The notes beneath the pieces were generated by a model. It was given only the letters and a program-made list of their open reading frames with translations, made no database searches and had not been told where the DNA came from. Made by a program: the position numbers and the translations under genes. A stretch of 64,000 nucleotides of DNA from Bolinopsis microptera (lineage: Eukaryota > Ctenophora > Tentaculata > Lobata > Bolinopsidae). How positions within the stretch are numbered: the stretch's first letter is position 1; each line of letters begins with the position of its first letter. Location: the NCBI RefSeq assembly GCF_026151205.1, contig NC_087084.1, positions 1,464,312 through 1,528,311 of the forward strand, in the 5' to 3' direction. This document shows, in pieces, positions 23,606-36,900 of this stretch.

Positions 23606-24183
23606 TATCTAAACAATGTGGAGGGGGAATCAGTGGCGTAACGAAAGGCCCTGCTGACCCCGCTGTGCAGGGGGGCGCTGTCTTAGGGGGGCGCCAAATG
23701 CAAAGCCACGAACGTTAAATGATCAAGTCACAAGTGAGATCATAAATTTATCAAATCAACCGCAGATCAGAAATAAAAACTATAGAGCTTCTAATTTGTT
23801 GGCGAGGATAAATGGACTGTGGGAAATTTTATTTATGAATACTGCTATATTGCACTGACTTGAAAGAAATAATTTGTAATTTTATGTTGGTGCAAAATTT
23901 TGGATTTAAACATTTGATAACTTTCTCAAAGCCCAAAGGTTTAGTTAATTACTTTAGAAACTAAAACGTTTTGGGCGAATGATATTGTATTGTTAAAAAA
24001 GTATTTATATGCTTTATTTAAAATATAAATAGCATCACGTGCTGTTCGTGCTGATTTTTGTGAGACATTTCTGTTTTCATATTTTTGGGAGTTTTGCAAC
24101 TTAGTTTTAAATTAATTGCAATAATGTTTTGCACTGTTCTACTTTTATTTTTAACTTATCTCTAACATTTTACTTTTGTCATT
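23606..24183. mobile_element. Possible hAT-like end fragment; rest unassigned
   Basis: CAGTGGCGTAACG at 23631 followed by a G-rich stretch (GGGGGGCGC twice) looks like a DNA-transposon end, but I found no matching inverted end or target duplication. The remaining sequence is AT-rich with no gene. Confidence 0.25.
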
Positions 24184-24510
24184 ATTTGACCAAAACCCAT
24201 AATCATGGGTAGAGTGAACCGCTGCCAGTGTCTCTCTTTCCAAACAAAAGAAAATGATATTAATTTGAGGAACCGTCCGCAAATGCAAATTGATACCGAG
24301 AATGAAATCGGTCGCTCGCTTTTCCCATTCAATAAGCTTTATTACAATACGTAAGCCGTGAATGAATGGGAAAAGCGAGCGACCGATTTCATTCTCGGTA
24401 TCAATTTGCATTTGCGGACGGTTCCTCAAATTAATATCATTTTCTTTTGTTTGGAAAGAGAGACACTGGCAGCGGTTCACTCTACCCATGATTATGGGTT
24501 TTGGTCAAAT
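24184..24510. mobile_element. Foldback element: perfect 148-bp arms, 31-bp loop
   Basis: 24184-24331 and 24363-24510 are exact reverse complements base for base; the loop is 24332-24362. The arms begin ATTTGACCAAAACCCATAAT. A diverged solo end of the same family lies at 4837-4912 and stops at the same terminus. No clear target duplication was found. Perfect arms imply a recent origin or correction. Mirror ORFs on the two strands are artefacts. Confidence 0.85.
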
Positions 24511-26464
24511 ATCATCTCTTTTTGATTATAATGTCAGGATAATTTACACAGTCGAAACTTAATAAGGAGGTAATTTCAACGATTTCGAAATTTTACCTTT
24601 GAAAACGTTTCCTTGTGTTTAGGTAGGCATATCTGTCAATAACAGACTGAATATAGCACTTTTTACTCATTCAAGTTGGCATTAAATTCATATATAATGC
24701 CATTTTAATATCGTGGGAAAGCAGAATATATTCGAAATCACGAATGAGCAAAATTCTCACCTTTCGCACGTGCAAACTTTGAGCGGACGTTGCGTGCGCA
24801 TGAAATATTGAATCACCATAAATTTTTGCATAGTGTTATTTAATATATAGTTTGATAAGCATGAAAAGTTTCAGAAGATTTCAAAAAGAACTTGGATCAC
24901 AACGGGACTCCAAAGTTGATAAAAATCGTGAAAATCAAAATTTTTAGTGATTTTAGCTATTTTAAATGAATTTGGGCGTGTCCCCACGTGTGCAACTTTT
25001 CGATTTTCAACTTTAAAACTAACCTATAACACAATTTAGACCTTTAGGAAGCAAAATTGAGCTCCACAACCCAAGGGATGGCCCAACACCAGAGAATACT
25101 AATTCACAACTTTTGTGTTTTTATAAAATTATTCTTCAAAAAAGCACAAACTTCAATAGCGAATATCTTTATGAAGGAGCAAGGTAGGAAAACTTTCCGG
25201 TAGATTTTCAGAATGCTTGAACAATTATCTAAGATGAAAATGTCCTCAGATTTTGAATAAAATTACTCCTTAATGCTTTAAAATCGATTTGAAAAGTTGT
25301 TATTTTGTCAAAAATCAAGTTTTAAAAACACTTAAATTGATGACGTCATCGAGTGATGATGATGACGATAAATTATTTTTCGATATAATGTAAACTAAAG
25401 TTTAAACAATTATCTTTAAAACCTGTGGTTCGAAATGACTGTATCTTTTATACTTTTGAATCTACGGACACTTAAATGTAGGGTACAATTTACTGCAAAA
25501 GCGTCTATACATATATACATATATATATACATATATAGCTTCACGACAATCTGTTGTAAAACAGGGGTTCCAGAAAACCCACTTCCCGATATTCCTGCAA
25601 CATGAAATTTTTTTTACAGTCGATTTGGACAAGGTCTAGACGCTCTGCAAAGTTTCAGATCTCTAACTCGATTTTAACATGGTTTTTAAGGCACCTGAAT
25701 ATGGCGATTTTGGGTTTTTTACCTAATTTCGTATAACATGCTGGCGCGTATTTTGCGCAAATTTCTTAAAAACCTCCACATAACTATTTCTTATTCCTGT
25801 CATCTTTAACATTGAATTAGAATGTTTTGAACTTAAATATACCTGCTGAACTACTTTCGATGAGTCTTAATGCCTGGAAAACAATAAAGGGGATATAATA
25901 GTATAGGGGGTACATAGTGTTGTGAATATAAGGGCAACGGTTATGCTTGCCAGCATTGTGATTAGTCAAACCAAAAATGAATTTACCTCATGAAAAAATG
26001 GGTCAGGCACGCATTTTGTATTTAAGACAGATTATCAAAGAGTCTTTAACCACATAAATTAACGGATGTTACTGATATTCGTCTAAATTTCTTCGAAGTA
26101 AGTTAACCATTAACGATGGGCAAGGCTTTTACTTATTCGCTCGCCCAAAAAATATCACGAGACTTTCGTCTTTATGGTTCATGGTTTTGCACCTGAACAA
26201 AACTGTTTTACATAAATCCTAATCTGCAAACCCTAACCATAACCCCAAAGCTATTCATAACCATAACGGCAACCTTAACCCGAGCCCTAAACAATAAAAT
26301 TCGCGTTTTACTAGCCTGTCAGTGCCACGCGACGAAAACGCCGTGATTTCATTTAATTGGTTAACCTGATGCCGCGCCGCAAATCTCTATAAACACAAAT
26401 TATTCATCGCACGTGCAATAAACTCAATTATTAAGTCCTAAAACTGTTACCGAAATTATGCAGC
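24511..26464. other. No gene recognised
   Basis: AT-rich, with a short TATA/CATA microsatellite at about 25503-25537. No ORF, RNA gene or classified element seen. Confidence 0.45.
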
Positions 26465-26700
26465 TACATATGCAGCAATGGGAAAAAAGCGAGCCCCGTT
26501 CCTCTTACCGTTTTCTTGATTAAGCTGCTCAACCCAAAACCATCAATTAAACCACTTACCACCGGCTAATTTTTAAACAAAATTGCTTATGGGCTTCGTC
26601 AGAGTTTTGTCGGTACTATGTCTTTACTGAAAAATTAGTTACGTAACTCTTACCGTTTTAAAAATACAACCGACCGGAAATTACACACGCACAGATATTA
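26465..26700. repeat. Dispersed repeat, inverted relative to 11.7 kb
   Basis: Reverse-complement partner of 11695-11915; shared blocks include AAAACCATCAATTAAACCAC, CTTACCACCGGC and TCAGAGTTTTGTCGG. Confidence 0.65.
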
Positions 26701-26734
26701 TAGAAATAGCCGGTAGGGCCCCCGATAGTTGAGA

Positions 26735-27130
26735 CCAACTTGGATCGATGTATTTTCGCACGCTGAATACTGATTGCTGATTGAGTGATTCCGAATCACC
26801 CCGGCCCCCATGGCATATAATAGGGTTAAAATTCTCCTTTAGCGAGATATTGGCGAAAAACTTACTCGATCACGTGATATGACCATATAAGGAAGTTGGT
26901 CTAATTTCTCGTTAGGGTTAGGGTTTCAGCATATGCTTTTGTTAAAGATTGGGTTAGGGTTAGTGCTTTAGTGTTGGGATCAGATAATCATTATATAGAG
27001 GGCTAGGATTTCGATTAGTCATTCAGGGCCATCAAGAGAACGTGTTATAAAACACGTGACAGTCGATCGAGTGTAGAGTAATTAATCATCAATCATCATC
27101 CAATGTGGCTCGATCTTGCTATGTGTTTGG
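26735..27130. repeat. Dispersed repeat, second copy of the 7.2-kb repeat
   Basis: Same order of blocks as 7155-7440, including ACCAACTTGGATCGATG, TAAGGAAG, GGGTTAGGGTTA and CACGTGA near its end. Confidence 0.6.
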
Positions 27131-27839
27131 TGTTGGTTCAACCGAATTAATTATTTTATATTTGATATTCAAATTCATTTTTAGTTTTTAGTTTATAAAT
27201 ACTATATTTTATAGTTAGTTCATAGTTGCCATCCGGCCACACAGTATGCAACTTATATTGCATGCATGCAGTACCATTTTTCCATTAATTTTGGTAATTT
27301 TACATGGCTGAAACTGAAATGTAACGCTTGATTTATAAATATAATTATTAATTGAATTTTCAAATAAAAAAGTAAAGGGATTAAGCCTATTATATTGTAA
27401 TTGAGGAGGAAGTCATGTCCTCACTCTCTTCACGTCCGAGAATGGCGTTTATCTTGTCGCTAATATAATAATATTAATAATGATTTTTGTATCCTTGTAA
27501 CTTTTTTTGTTGTTGTATCATATGCAAAGACTAAAAAACGCCAAATTATAGAAAATTGAAATTATCAGCATCGAATTTTAACAGAAACAGTGCTATTGTT
27601 GACTTTGGAAATAAAATCATCAATAATTTCGAACAGATCAAGTTAGTTCAATTGAATTTTCAGTCATTAATTGATTATTAATGCTAAATGAAAATTGTAT
27701 ATAAACTGAAATCGGTAAAATGAAAATATTTTTATACGTATGTGAAATAAATGCAAATAAAAGTAAAAATCATAATCAATTTCTAAAGTAAATCACTATT
27801 TAACTGATTCTAAGTCATCAGCTCTTCACAGTTCATTAT
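27131..27839. other. No feature recognised
   Basis: Very AT-rich; no gene seen. It lies downstream of the 3' end of the minus-strand sushi gene. Confidence 0.45.
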
Positions 27840-27845
27840 TTTATT
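27840..27845 (-). terminator. Candidate poly(A) signal of the sushi gene
   Basis: AATAAA on the minus strand, about 100 bases after the proposed stop codon at 27948-27950. Position and motif fit a short 3' UTR; no other evidence. Confidence 0.4.
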
Positions 27846-27947
27846 ACAATCAATCTTGGCACATTGCAACAGTCTCTAATAATTGATATCGTCCGGGCTA
27901 TCTTATTTTTGAATCTAAGATGTTGTGAAAAGTCTGATAGTTAGTGT

Positions 27948-27999
27948 TTAATCGCACACTACTTCCGTTTCATACGTTGTCACTGGGAATTTAACCGTT
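27948..27999 (-). CDS. Sushi gene exon 48, possible terminal exon
   Basis: TVKFPVTTYETEVVCD then TAA at 27948-27950. Phase 2 in fits exon 47; acceptor GCATTTCAG. It stops in the middle of what looks like a sushi module, so it may be an alternative or decayed end, and a further exon may lie to the left. Confidence 0.5.
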
Positions 28000-30900
28000 C
28001 TGAAATGCATGAGTTGGGTCAGGTTTAAACGTACTTCTTTTTTAAAAGGTTACTCTAAGTAAAGTGCCTGCTGAAACTGAATGCTGAACGTAGTTCATAA
28101 GTCTGTGAACTCTAAATTGTGCTGTATTTTGAGCTACACGTTTATACAAATACAATACATAAAACAACAAGTTTTTAGGTATAGAAGGCTCCGCTTGTTC
28201 GACAATGCAACAAAAAGAAACAAATTGAAACTAACGTTTCCTCGGTGCATCTTCCTAGAATACAGTTTCCTGGTATTACTTTAGTGACATACGTTACCAC
28301 TTCTTTCCTCCTCTCTTTGCAGGCTGAAATTATTTGTGCTCGTAAAAATGTTCCGGGTGATAACTTGATAAGTGGTAAAATCCTTTTTCGAAATATTTGA
28401 TTGTGCTGCTGGGAATTAAGACAGAAAACCAAATAAACGTACAATCGTATGTATTAGTAATAGTTAAGATTTAAGATTAAGAAATTAATCAGCTGAATAT
28501 AAATAATTATCTTACAAGCACATGTTTTGTCCACGTCACCCTCCCAGAGTCCATCATCTCCACACTTGTAAACAAGCTTGTTCTGAAATAGTGTTTTGTT
28601 GAGAGATAATCATCATAATTATGCTAGTCATATCATTATTATCCTAGACATGTCAGACTTATATTTGATCATACGGTTCTGATTTGCTAAGTGTCAAATA
28701 TTGGAAAGAGCGTGATATAATTCAGGTCTGGAAACTCTTATCTTATCTAAGAAAGTAAGAAGGTTTAATTTGGTTTTACTTAGTAAAATTGTATTCCATA
28801 TTGTACAAAAGTTGCCCGTAGTCGGTGGAGAATGTTAGGACATGTTTTGCGGGGTCCCGTTGACGGACCAGCGTTTTTTAGACTTGGGCGTTGTTTTTAA
28901 CTATCCCTTGTTTAAAACTTTGTTTTTTGATAATTAATTCTACAAACCAAAGTGTAACTGAGAAGTGAGTCCTGGTAACAATTAACTAACTTTGTACGGC
29001 TCACACACAAACTGCACTGTTTCCAGATAGTCGTACTATTTACTGGTAACAATTAACTAACCTTGTACGGCTCACACACAAACTGCACTGTTTCCAGATA
29101 GTCGTACTATTTACTGGTAACAATTAACTAACCTTGTACGGCTCACACACAAACTGCACTGTTTCCAGATAGTCGTAATATTTACTGGTAACGATTAACT
29201 AACCTTGTACGGCTCACACACAAACTGCACTGTTTCCAGATAGTCGTACTATTAACTGGTAACAATTAACTAACCTTGTACGGCTCACACACAAACTGCA
29301 CTGTTTCCAGATAGTCGTACTATTTACTGGTAACAATTAGCTAACCTTGTACGGCTCACACACAAACTGCACTGTTTCCAGATAGTCGTACTATTAACTG
29401 GTAACAATTAACTAACCTTGTACGGCTCACACACAAACTGCACTGTTTCCAGATAGTCGTACTATTTACTCGTAACAATTAACTAACCTTGTACGGCTCA
29501 CACACAAACTGCACTGTTTCCAGATAGTCGTACTATTTACTGGTAACAATTAGCTAACCTTGTACGGCTCACACACAAACTGCACTGATTCCAGATAGTC
29601 GTACTATTAACTAGTAACAATTAACTAACCTTGTACGGCTCACAAACAAACTGCACTGTTTCCAGGTAGTCGTACTATTTACTGGTAACGATTAACTAAC
29701 CTTGTACGGCTCACACACAAACTGCACTGTTTCCAGATAGTCGTACTATTAACTGGTAACAATTAACTAACCTTGTACGGCTCACACACAAACTGCACTG
29801 TTTCCAGATAGTCGTACTATTTACTGGTAACAATTAACTAACCTTGTACGGCTCACACAAAAACTGCACTGTTTCCAGATAGTCGTACTATTAACTGGTA
29901 ACGATTAACTAACCTTGTACGGCTCACACACAAACTGCACTGTTTCCAGATAGTCGTACTATTAACTGGTAACAATTAACTAACCTTGTACGGCTCACAC
30001 ACAAACTGCACTGTTTTCAGATAGTCGTACTATTAACTAGTAACAATTAACTAACCTTGTACGGCTCACACACAAACTGCACTGTTTCCAGATATTCGTA
30101 CTATTAACTGGTAACAATTAACTTACCTTGTACGGCTCACACACAAACTGCACTGTTTCCAGATAGTCGTACTATTTACTGGTAACAATTAGCTAACCTT
30201 GTACGGCTCACACACAAACTGCACTGTTTCCAGATAGTCGTACTATTAACTGGTAACAATTAACTAACCTTGTACGGCTCACACACAAACTGAACTGTTT
30301 CCAGATAGTCGTACTATTTACTGGTAACAATTAGCTAACCTTGTACGGCTCACACACAAACTGCACTGTTTCCAGATAGTCGTACTATTAACTGGTAACA
30401 ATTAACTAACCTTGTACGGCTCACACACAAACTGCACTGTTTCCAGATAGTCGTACTATTTACTCGTAACAATTAACTAACCTTGTACGGCTCACACACA
30501 AACTGCACTGTTTCCAGATAGTCGTACTATTTACTGGTAACAATTAGCTAACCTTGTACGGCTCACACACAAACTGCACTGATTCCAGATAGTCGTACTA
30601 TTAACTAGTAACAATTAACTAACCTTGTACGGCTCACAAACAAACTGCACTGTTTCCAGGTAGTCGTACTATTTACTGGTAACGATTAACTAACCTTGTA
30701 CGGCTCACACACAAACTGCACTGTTTCCAGATAGTCGTACTATTAACTGGTAACAATTAACTAACCTTGTACGGCTCACACACAAACTGCACTGTTTCCA
30801 GATAGTCGTACTATTTACTGGTAACAATTAACTAACCTTGTACGGCTCACACAAAAACTGCACTGTTTCCAGATAGTCGTACTATTAACTGGTAACGATT

Positions 30901-33900
30901 AACTAACCTTGTACGGCTCACACACAAACTGCACTGTTTCCAGATAGTCGTACTATTAACTGGTAACAATTAACTAACCTTGTACGGCTCACACACAAAC
31001 TGCACTGTTTTCAGATAGTCGTACTATTAACTAGTAACAATTAACTAACCTTGTACGGCTCACACACAAACTGCACTGTTTCCAGATATTCGTACTATTA
31101 ACTGGTAACAATTAACTTACCTTGTACGGCTCACACAGAAACTGCACTGTTTCCAGATAGTCGTACTATTAACTGGTAACAATTAACTTACCTTGTACGG
31201 CTCACACACAAACTGCACTGTTTCCAGATAGTCGTACTATTTACTGGTAACAATTAACTAACCTTGTACGGCTCACACACAAACTGCACTGTTTCCAGAT
31301 AGTCGTACTATTAACTGGTAACAATTAACTAACCTTGTACGGCTCACACACAAACTGCACTGTTTCCAGATAGTCGTACTATTAACTGGTAACAATTAAC
31401 TAACCTTGTACGGCTCACACACAAACTGCACTGTTTCCAGATAGTCGTACTATTTACTGGTAACAATTAACTAACCTTGTACGGCTCACACACAAACTGC
31501 ACTGTTTCTAGATAGTCGTACTATTTACTGGTAACGATTAACTAATCTTGTACGGCTCACACACAAACTGCACTGTTTCCAGATAGTCGTACTATTAACT
31601 GGTAACAATTAACTAACCTTGTACGGCTCACACACAAACTGCACTGTTTCCAGATAGTCGTACTATTAACTGGTAACAATTAACTGACTTTGTACGGCTC
31701 ACACACAAACTGCACTGTTTCCAGATAGTCGTACTATTTACTGGTAACAATTAACTAACCTTGTACGGCTCACACACAAACTGCACTGTTTTCAGATAGT
31801 CGTACTATTTACTAGTAACAATTAACTAACCTTGTACGGCTCACACACAAACTGCACTGTTTCCAGATATTCGTACTATTAACTGGTAACAATTAACTAA
31901 CCTTGTACGGCTCACACACAAACTGCACTGTTTCCAAATAGTCGTACTATTTACTGGTAACAATTAACTAACCTTGTACGGCTCACACACAAACTGCACT
32001 GTTTCCAGATAGTCGTACTATTAACTGGTAACAATTAACTAACCTTGTACGGCTCACACACAAACTGCACTGTTTCCAGATAGTCGTACTATTAACTGGT
32101 AACAATTAACTAACCTTGTACGGCTCACACACAAACTGCACTGTTTCCAGATAGTCGTACTATTTACTGGTAACATTTAACTAACCTTGTACGGCTCACA
32201 CACAAACTGCACTGTTTCCAGATAGTCGTACTATTTATTCGTAACAATTAACTAACCTTGTACGGCTCACACACAAACTGCACTGTTTCCAGATAGTCGT
32301 ACTATTTACTGGTAACAATTAGCTAACCTTGTACGGCTCACACACAAACTGCACTGATTCCAGATAGTCGTACTATTAACTAGTAACAATTAACTAACCT
32401 TGTACGGCTCACAAACAAACTGCACTGTTTCCAGGTAGTCGTACTATTTACTGTTAACGATTAACTAACCTTGTACGGCTCACACACAAACTGCACTGTT
32501 TCCAGATAGTCGTACTATTAACTGGTAACAATTAACTAACCTTGTACGGCTCACACACAAACTGCACTGTTTCCAGATAGTCGTACTATTTACTGGTAAC
32601 AATTAACTAACCTTGTACGGCTCACACAAAAACTGCACTGTTTCCAGATAGTCGTACTATTAACTGGTAACGATTAACTAACCTTGTACGGCTCACACAC
32701 AAACTGCACTGTTTCCAGATAGTCGTACTATTAACTGGTAACAATTAACTAACCTTGTACGGCTCACACACAAACTGCACTGTTTTCAGATAGTCGTACT
32801 ATTAACTGGTAACAATTAACTTACCTTGTACGGCTCACACACAAACTGCACTGTTTCCAGATAGTCGTACTATTTACTGGTAATACTGATATCTGGATAT
32901 TATCCGGTTGGAAGAGACAAGGACAAGTGAAACAAGGAAGTTAGGAGTAAGGGCAAATTTTCGGCGTCAACGCCATCTTCAGGCTCAAATTATTTGTTAT
33001 ATAGTAGTGTTGAAAGTATTAAATACTTTCAACACTACTATATAAAAAGTATGAAGTATATAAAAAGTTGAAAGTATTAAATACTTTCAACACTACTATA
33101 TAACAAATAATTTGAGCCTGAAGATGGCGTTGACGCCGAAAATTTGCCCTTACTCCTAACTTCCTTGTTTCACTTGTCCTTGTCTCTTCCAACCGGATAA
33201 TATCCAGATATCAGTATTTCAATCATGAGACTAATAAACAGCGAACTACTCCGTTATTTGATATTTACTGGTAACAATTAACTAACCTTGTACGGCTTAC
33301 ACACAAACTGCACTGTTTCCAGATAGTCGTACTATTAACTGGTAACAATTAACTAACCTTGTACGGCTCACACACAAACTGCACTGTTTCCAGATAGTCG
33401 TACTATTAACTGGTAACAATTAACTAACCTTGTACGGCTCACACACAAACTGCACTATTTCCAGATAGTCGTACTATTTACTGGTAACAATTAACTAACC
33501 TTGTACGGCTCACACACAAACTGCACTGTTTCTAGATAGTCGTACTATTTACTGGTAACGATTAACTAATCTTGTACGGCTCACACACAAACTGCACTGT
33601 TTCCAGATAGTCGTACTATTAACTGGTAACAATTAACTAACCTTGTACGGCTCACACACAAACTGCACTGTTTCCAGATAGTCGTACTATTAACTGGTAA
33701 CAATTAACTAACTTGTACGGCTCACACACAAACTGCACTGTTTCCAGATAGTCGTACTATTTACTGGTAACAATTAACTAACCTTGTACGGCTCACACAC
33801 AAACTGCACTGTTTTCAGATAGTCGTACTATTAACTAGTAACAATTAACTAACCTTGTACGGCTCACACACAAACTGCACTGTTTCCAGATAGTCGTACT

Positions 33901-36900
33901 ATTAACTGGTAACAATTAACTAACCTTGTACGGCTCACACACAAACTGCACTGTTTCCAGATAGTCGTACTATTAACTGGTAACAATTAACTAACCTTGT
34001 ACGGCTCACACACAAACTGCACTGTTTCCAGATAGTCGTACTATTTACTGGTAACATTTAACTAACCTTGTACGGCTCACACACAAACTGCACTGTTTCC
34101 AGATAGTCGTACTATTAACTGGTAACAATTAACTAACCTTGTACGGCTCACACACAAACTAAACTGTTTCCAGATAGTCGTACTATTAACTGGTAACAAT
34201 TAACTAACCTTGTACGGCTCACACACAAACTGCACTGTTTCCAGATAGTCGTACTATTAACTGGTAACAATTAACTAACCTTGTACGGCTCACACACAAA
34301 CTGCACTGTTTCCAGATAGTCGTACTATTTACTGGTAACAATTAACTAACCTTGTACGGCTCACACACAAACTGCACTGTTTCCAGATAGTCGTACTATT
34401 TACTGGTAACAATTAACTAACTGTTTACGGCTCACACACAAACTGCACTGTTTCCAGATATTCGTACTATTAACTGGTAACAATTAACTAATCTTGTACG
34501 GCTCACACACAAACTGCACTGTTTCCAGATAGTCGTACTATTAACTGGTAACAATTAACTAACCTTGTACGGCTCACACAAAAACTGCACTGTTTCCAGA
34601 TAGTCGTACTATTTACTAGTAACAATTAACTAACCTTGTACGGCTCACACACAAACTGCACTGTTTCCAGATAGTCGTACTATTAACTGGTAACAATTAA
34701 CTAACCTTGTACGGCTCACACACAAACTGCACTGTTTCCAGATAGTCGTACTATTTACTGGTAACAATTAACTAACCTTGTACGGCTCACACACAAACTG
34801 CACTGTTTCCAGATAGTCGTACTATTTACTGGTAACAATTAACTAACCTTGTACGGCTCACACACAAACTGCACTGTTTCTAGATAGTCGTACTATTTAC
34901 TGGTAACAATTAACTAACCTTGTATGGCTCACACACAAACTGCACTGTTTCCAGATAGTCGTACTATTTACTGGTAACAATTAACTAACCTTGTACGGCT
35001 CACACACAAACTGCACTGTTTCTAGATAGTCGTACTATTTACTGGTAACAATTAACTAACCTTGTACGGCTCACACACAAACTGCACTGTTTCCAGATAG
35101 TCGTACTATTAACTAGTAACAATTAACTAACCTTGTACGGCTCACACACAAACTGCACTGTTTCCAGATAGTCGTACTATTTACTGGTAACAATTAGCTA
35201 ACCTTGTACGGCTCACACACAAACTGCACTGTTCCCATATAGTCGTACTATTTACTAGTAACGATTAACTAACCTTGTACGGCTCACACACAAACTGCAC
35301 TGTTTCCAGATAGTCGTACTATTAACTGGTAACAATTAACTAACTGTGTACGGCTCACACACAAACTGCACTGTTTCCAGATAGTCGTACTATTTACTGG
35401 TAACAATTAACTAACCTTGTACGGCTCACACACAAACTGCACTGTTTCCTGATAGTCGTACTATTTACTGGTAACGATTAACTAACCTTGTACGGCTCAC
35501 ACACAAACTGCACTGTTTCCAAATAGTTGTACTATTAACTGGTAACAATTAACTAACCTTGTACGGCTCACACACAAACTGCACTGTTTCCAGATAGTCG
35601 TACTATTAACTGGTAACAATTAACTAACCTTGTACGGCTCACACACAAACTGCACTGTTTCCAGGTAGTCGTACTATTAACTGGTAACAATTAACTAATC
35701 TTGTACGGCTCACACACAAACTGCACTGTTTCCAGATAGTCGTACTATTAACTGGTAACAATTAACTAACCTTGTACGGCTCACACAAAAACTGCACTGT
35801 TTCCAGATAGTCGTACTATTTACTAGTAACAATTAACTAACCTTGTACGGCTCACACACAAACTGCACTGTTTCCAGATAGTCGTACTATTAACTGGTAA
35901 CAATTAACTAACCTTGTACGGCTCACACACAAACTGCACTGTTTCCAGATAGTCGTACTATTTACTGGTAACAATTAACTAACCTTGTACGGCTCACACA
36001 CAAACTGCACTGTTTCCAGATAGTCGTACTATTTACTGGTAACAATTAACTAACCTTGTACGGCTCACACACAAACTGCACTGTTTCTAGATAGTCGTAC
36101 TATTTACTGGTAACAATTAACTAACCTTGTATGGCTCACACACAAACTGCACTGTTTCCAGATAGTCGTACTATTACTGGTAACAATTAACTAACCTTGT
36201 ACGGCTCACACACAAACTGCACTGTTTCTAGATAGTCGTACTATTTACTGGTAACAATTAACTAACCTTGTACGGCTCACACACAAACTGCACTGTTTCC
36301 AGATAGTCGTACTATTAACTAGTAACAATTAACTAACCTTGTACGGCTCACACACAAACTGCACTGTTTCCAGATAGTCGTACTATTTACTGGTAACAAT
36401 TAGCTAACCTTGTACGGCTCACACACAAACTGCACTGTTCCCATATAGTCGTACTATTTACTAGTAACGATTAACTAACCTTGTACGGCTCACACACAAA
36501 CTGCACTGTTTCCAGATAGTCGTACTATTAACTGGTAACAATTAACTAACTGTGTACGGCTCACACACAAACTGCACTGTTTCCAGATAGTCGTACTATT
36601 TACTGGTAACAATTAACTAACCTTGTACGGCTCACACACAAACTGCACTGTTTCCTGATAGTCGTACTATTACTGGTAACGATTAACTAACCTTGTACGG
36701 CTCACACACAAACTGCACTGTTTCCAGATAGTTGTACTATTAACTGGTAACAATTAACTAACCTTGTACGGCTCACACACAAACTGCACTGTTTCCAGAT
36801 AGTCGTACTATTAACTGGTAACAATTAACTAACCTTGTACGGCTCACACACAAACTGCACTGTTTCCAGGTAGTCGTACTATTAACTGGTAACAATTAAC

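Noticed and set aside
24151..24562. Opposed ORFs of 112 and 66 codons
   Set aside because: They are the two strands of the same inverted repeat and have no independent coding evidence.
28304..28385. Plus-strand exon after a strong acceptor (TCTTTGCAG at 28320) with a sushi-like AEIICARKNVPG
   Set aside because: The overlapping minus-strand exon 47 has both splice sites and the right phase to continue exon 46; the plus signal is its mirror and has no partner exons.
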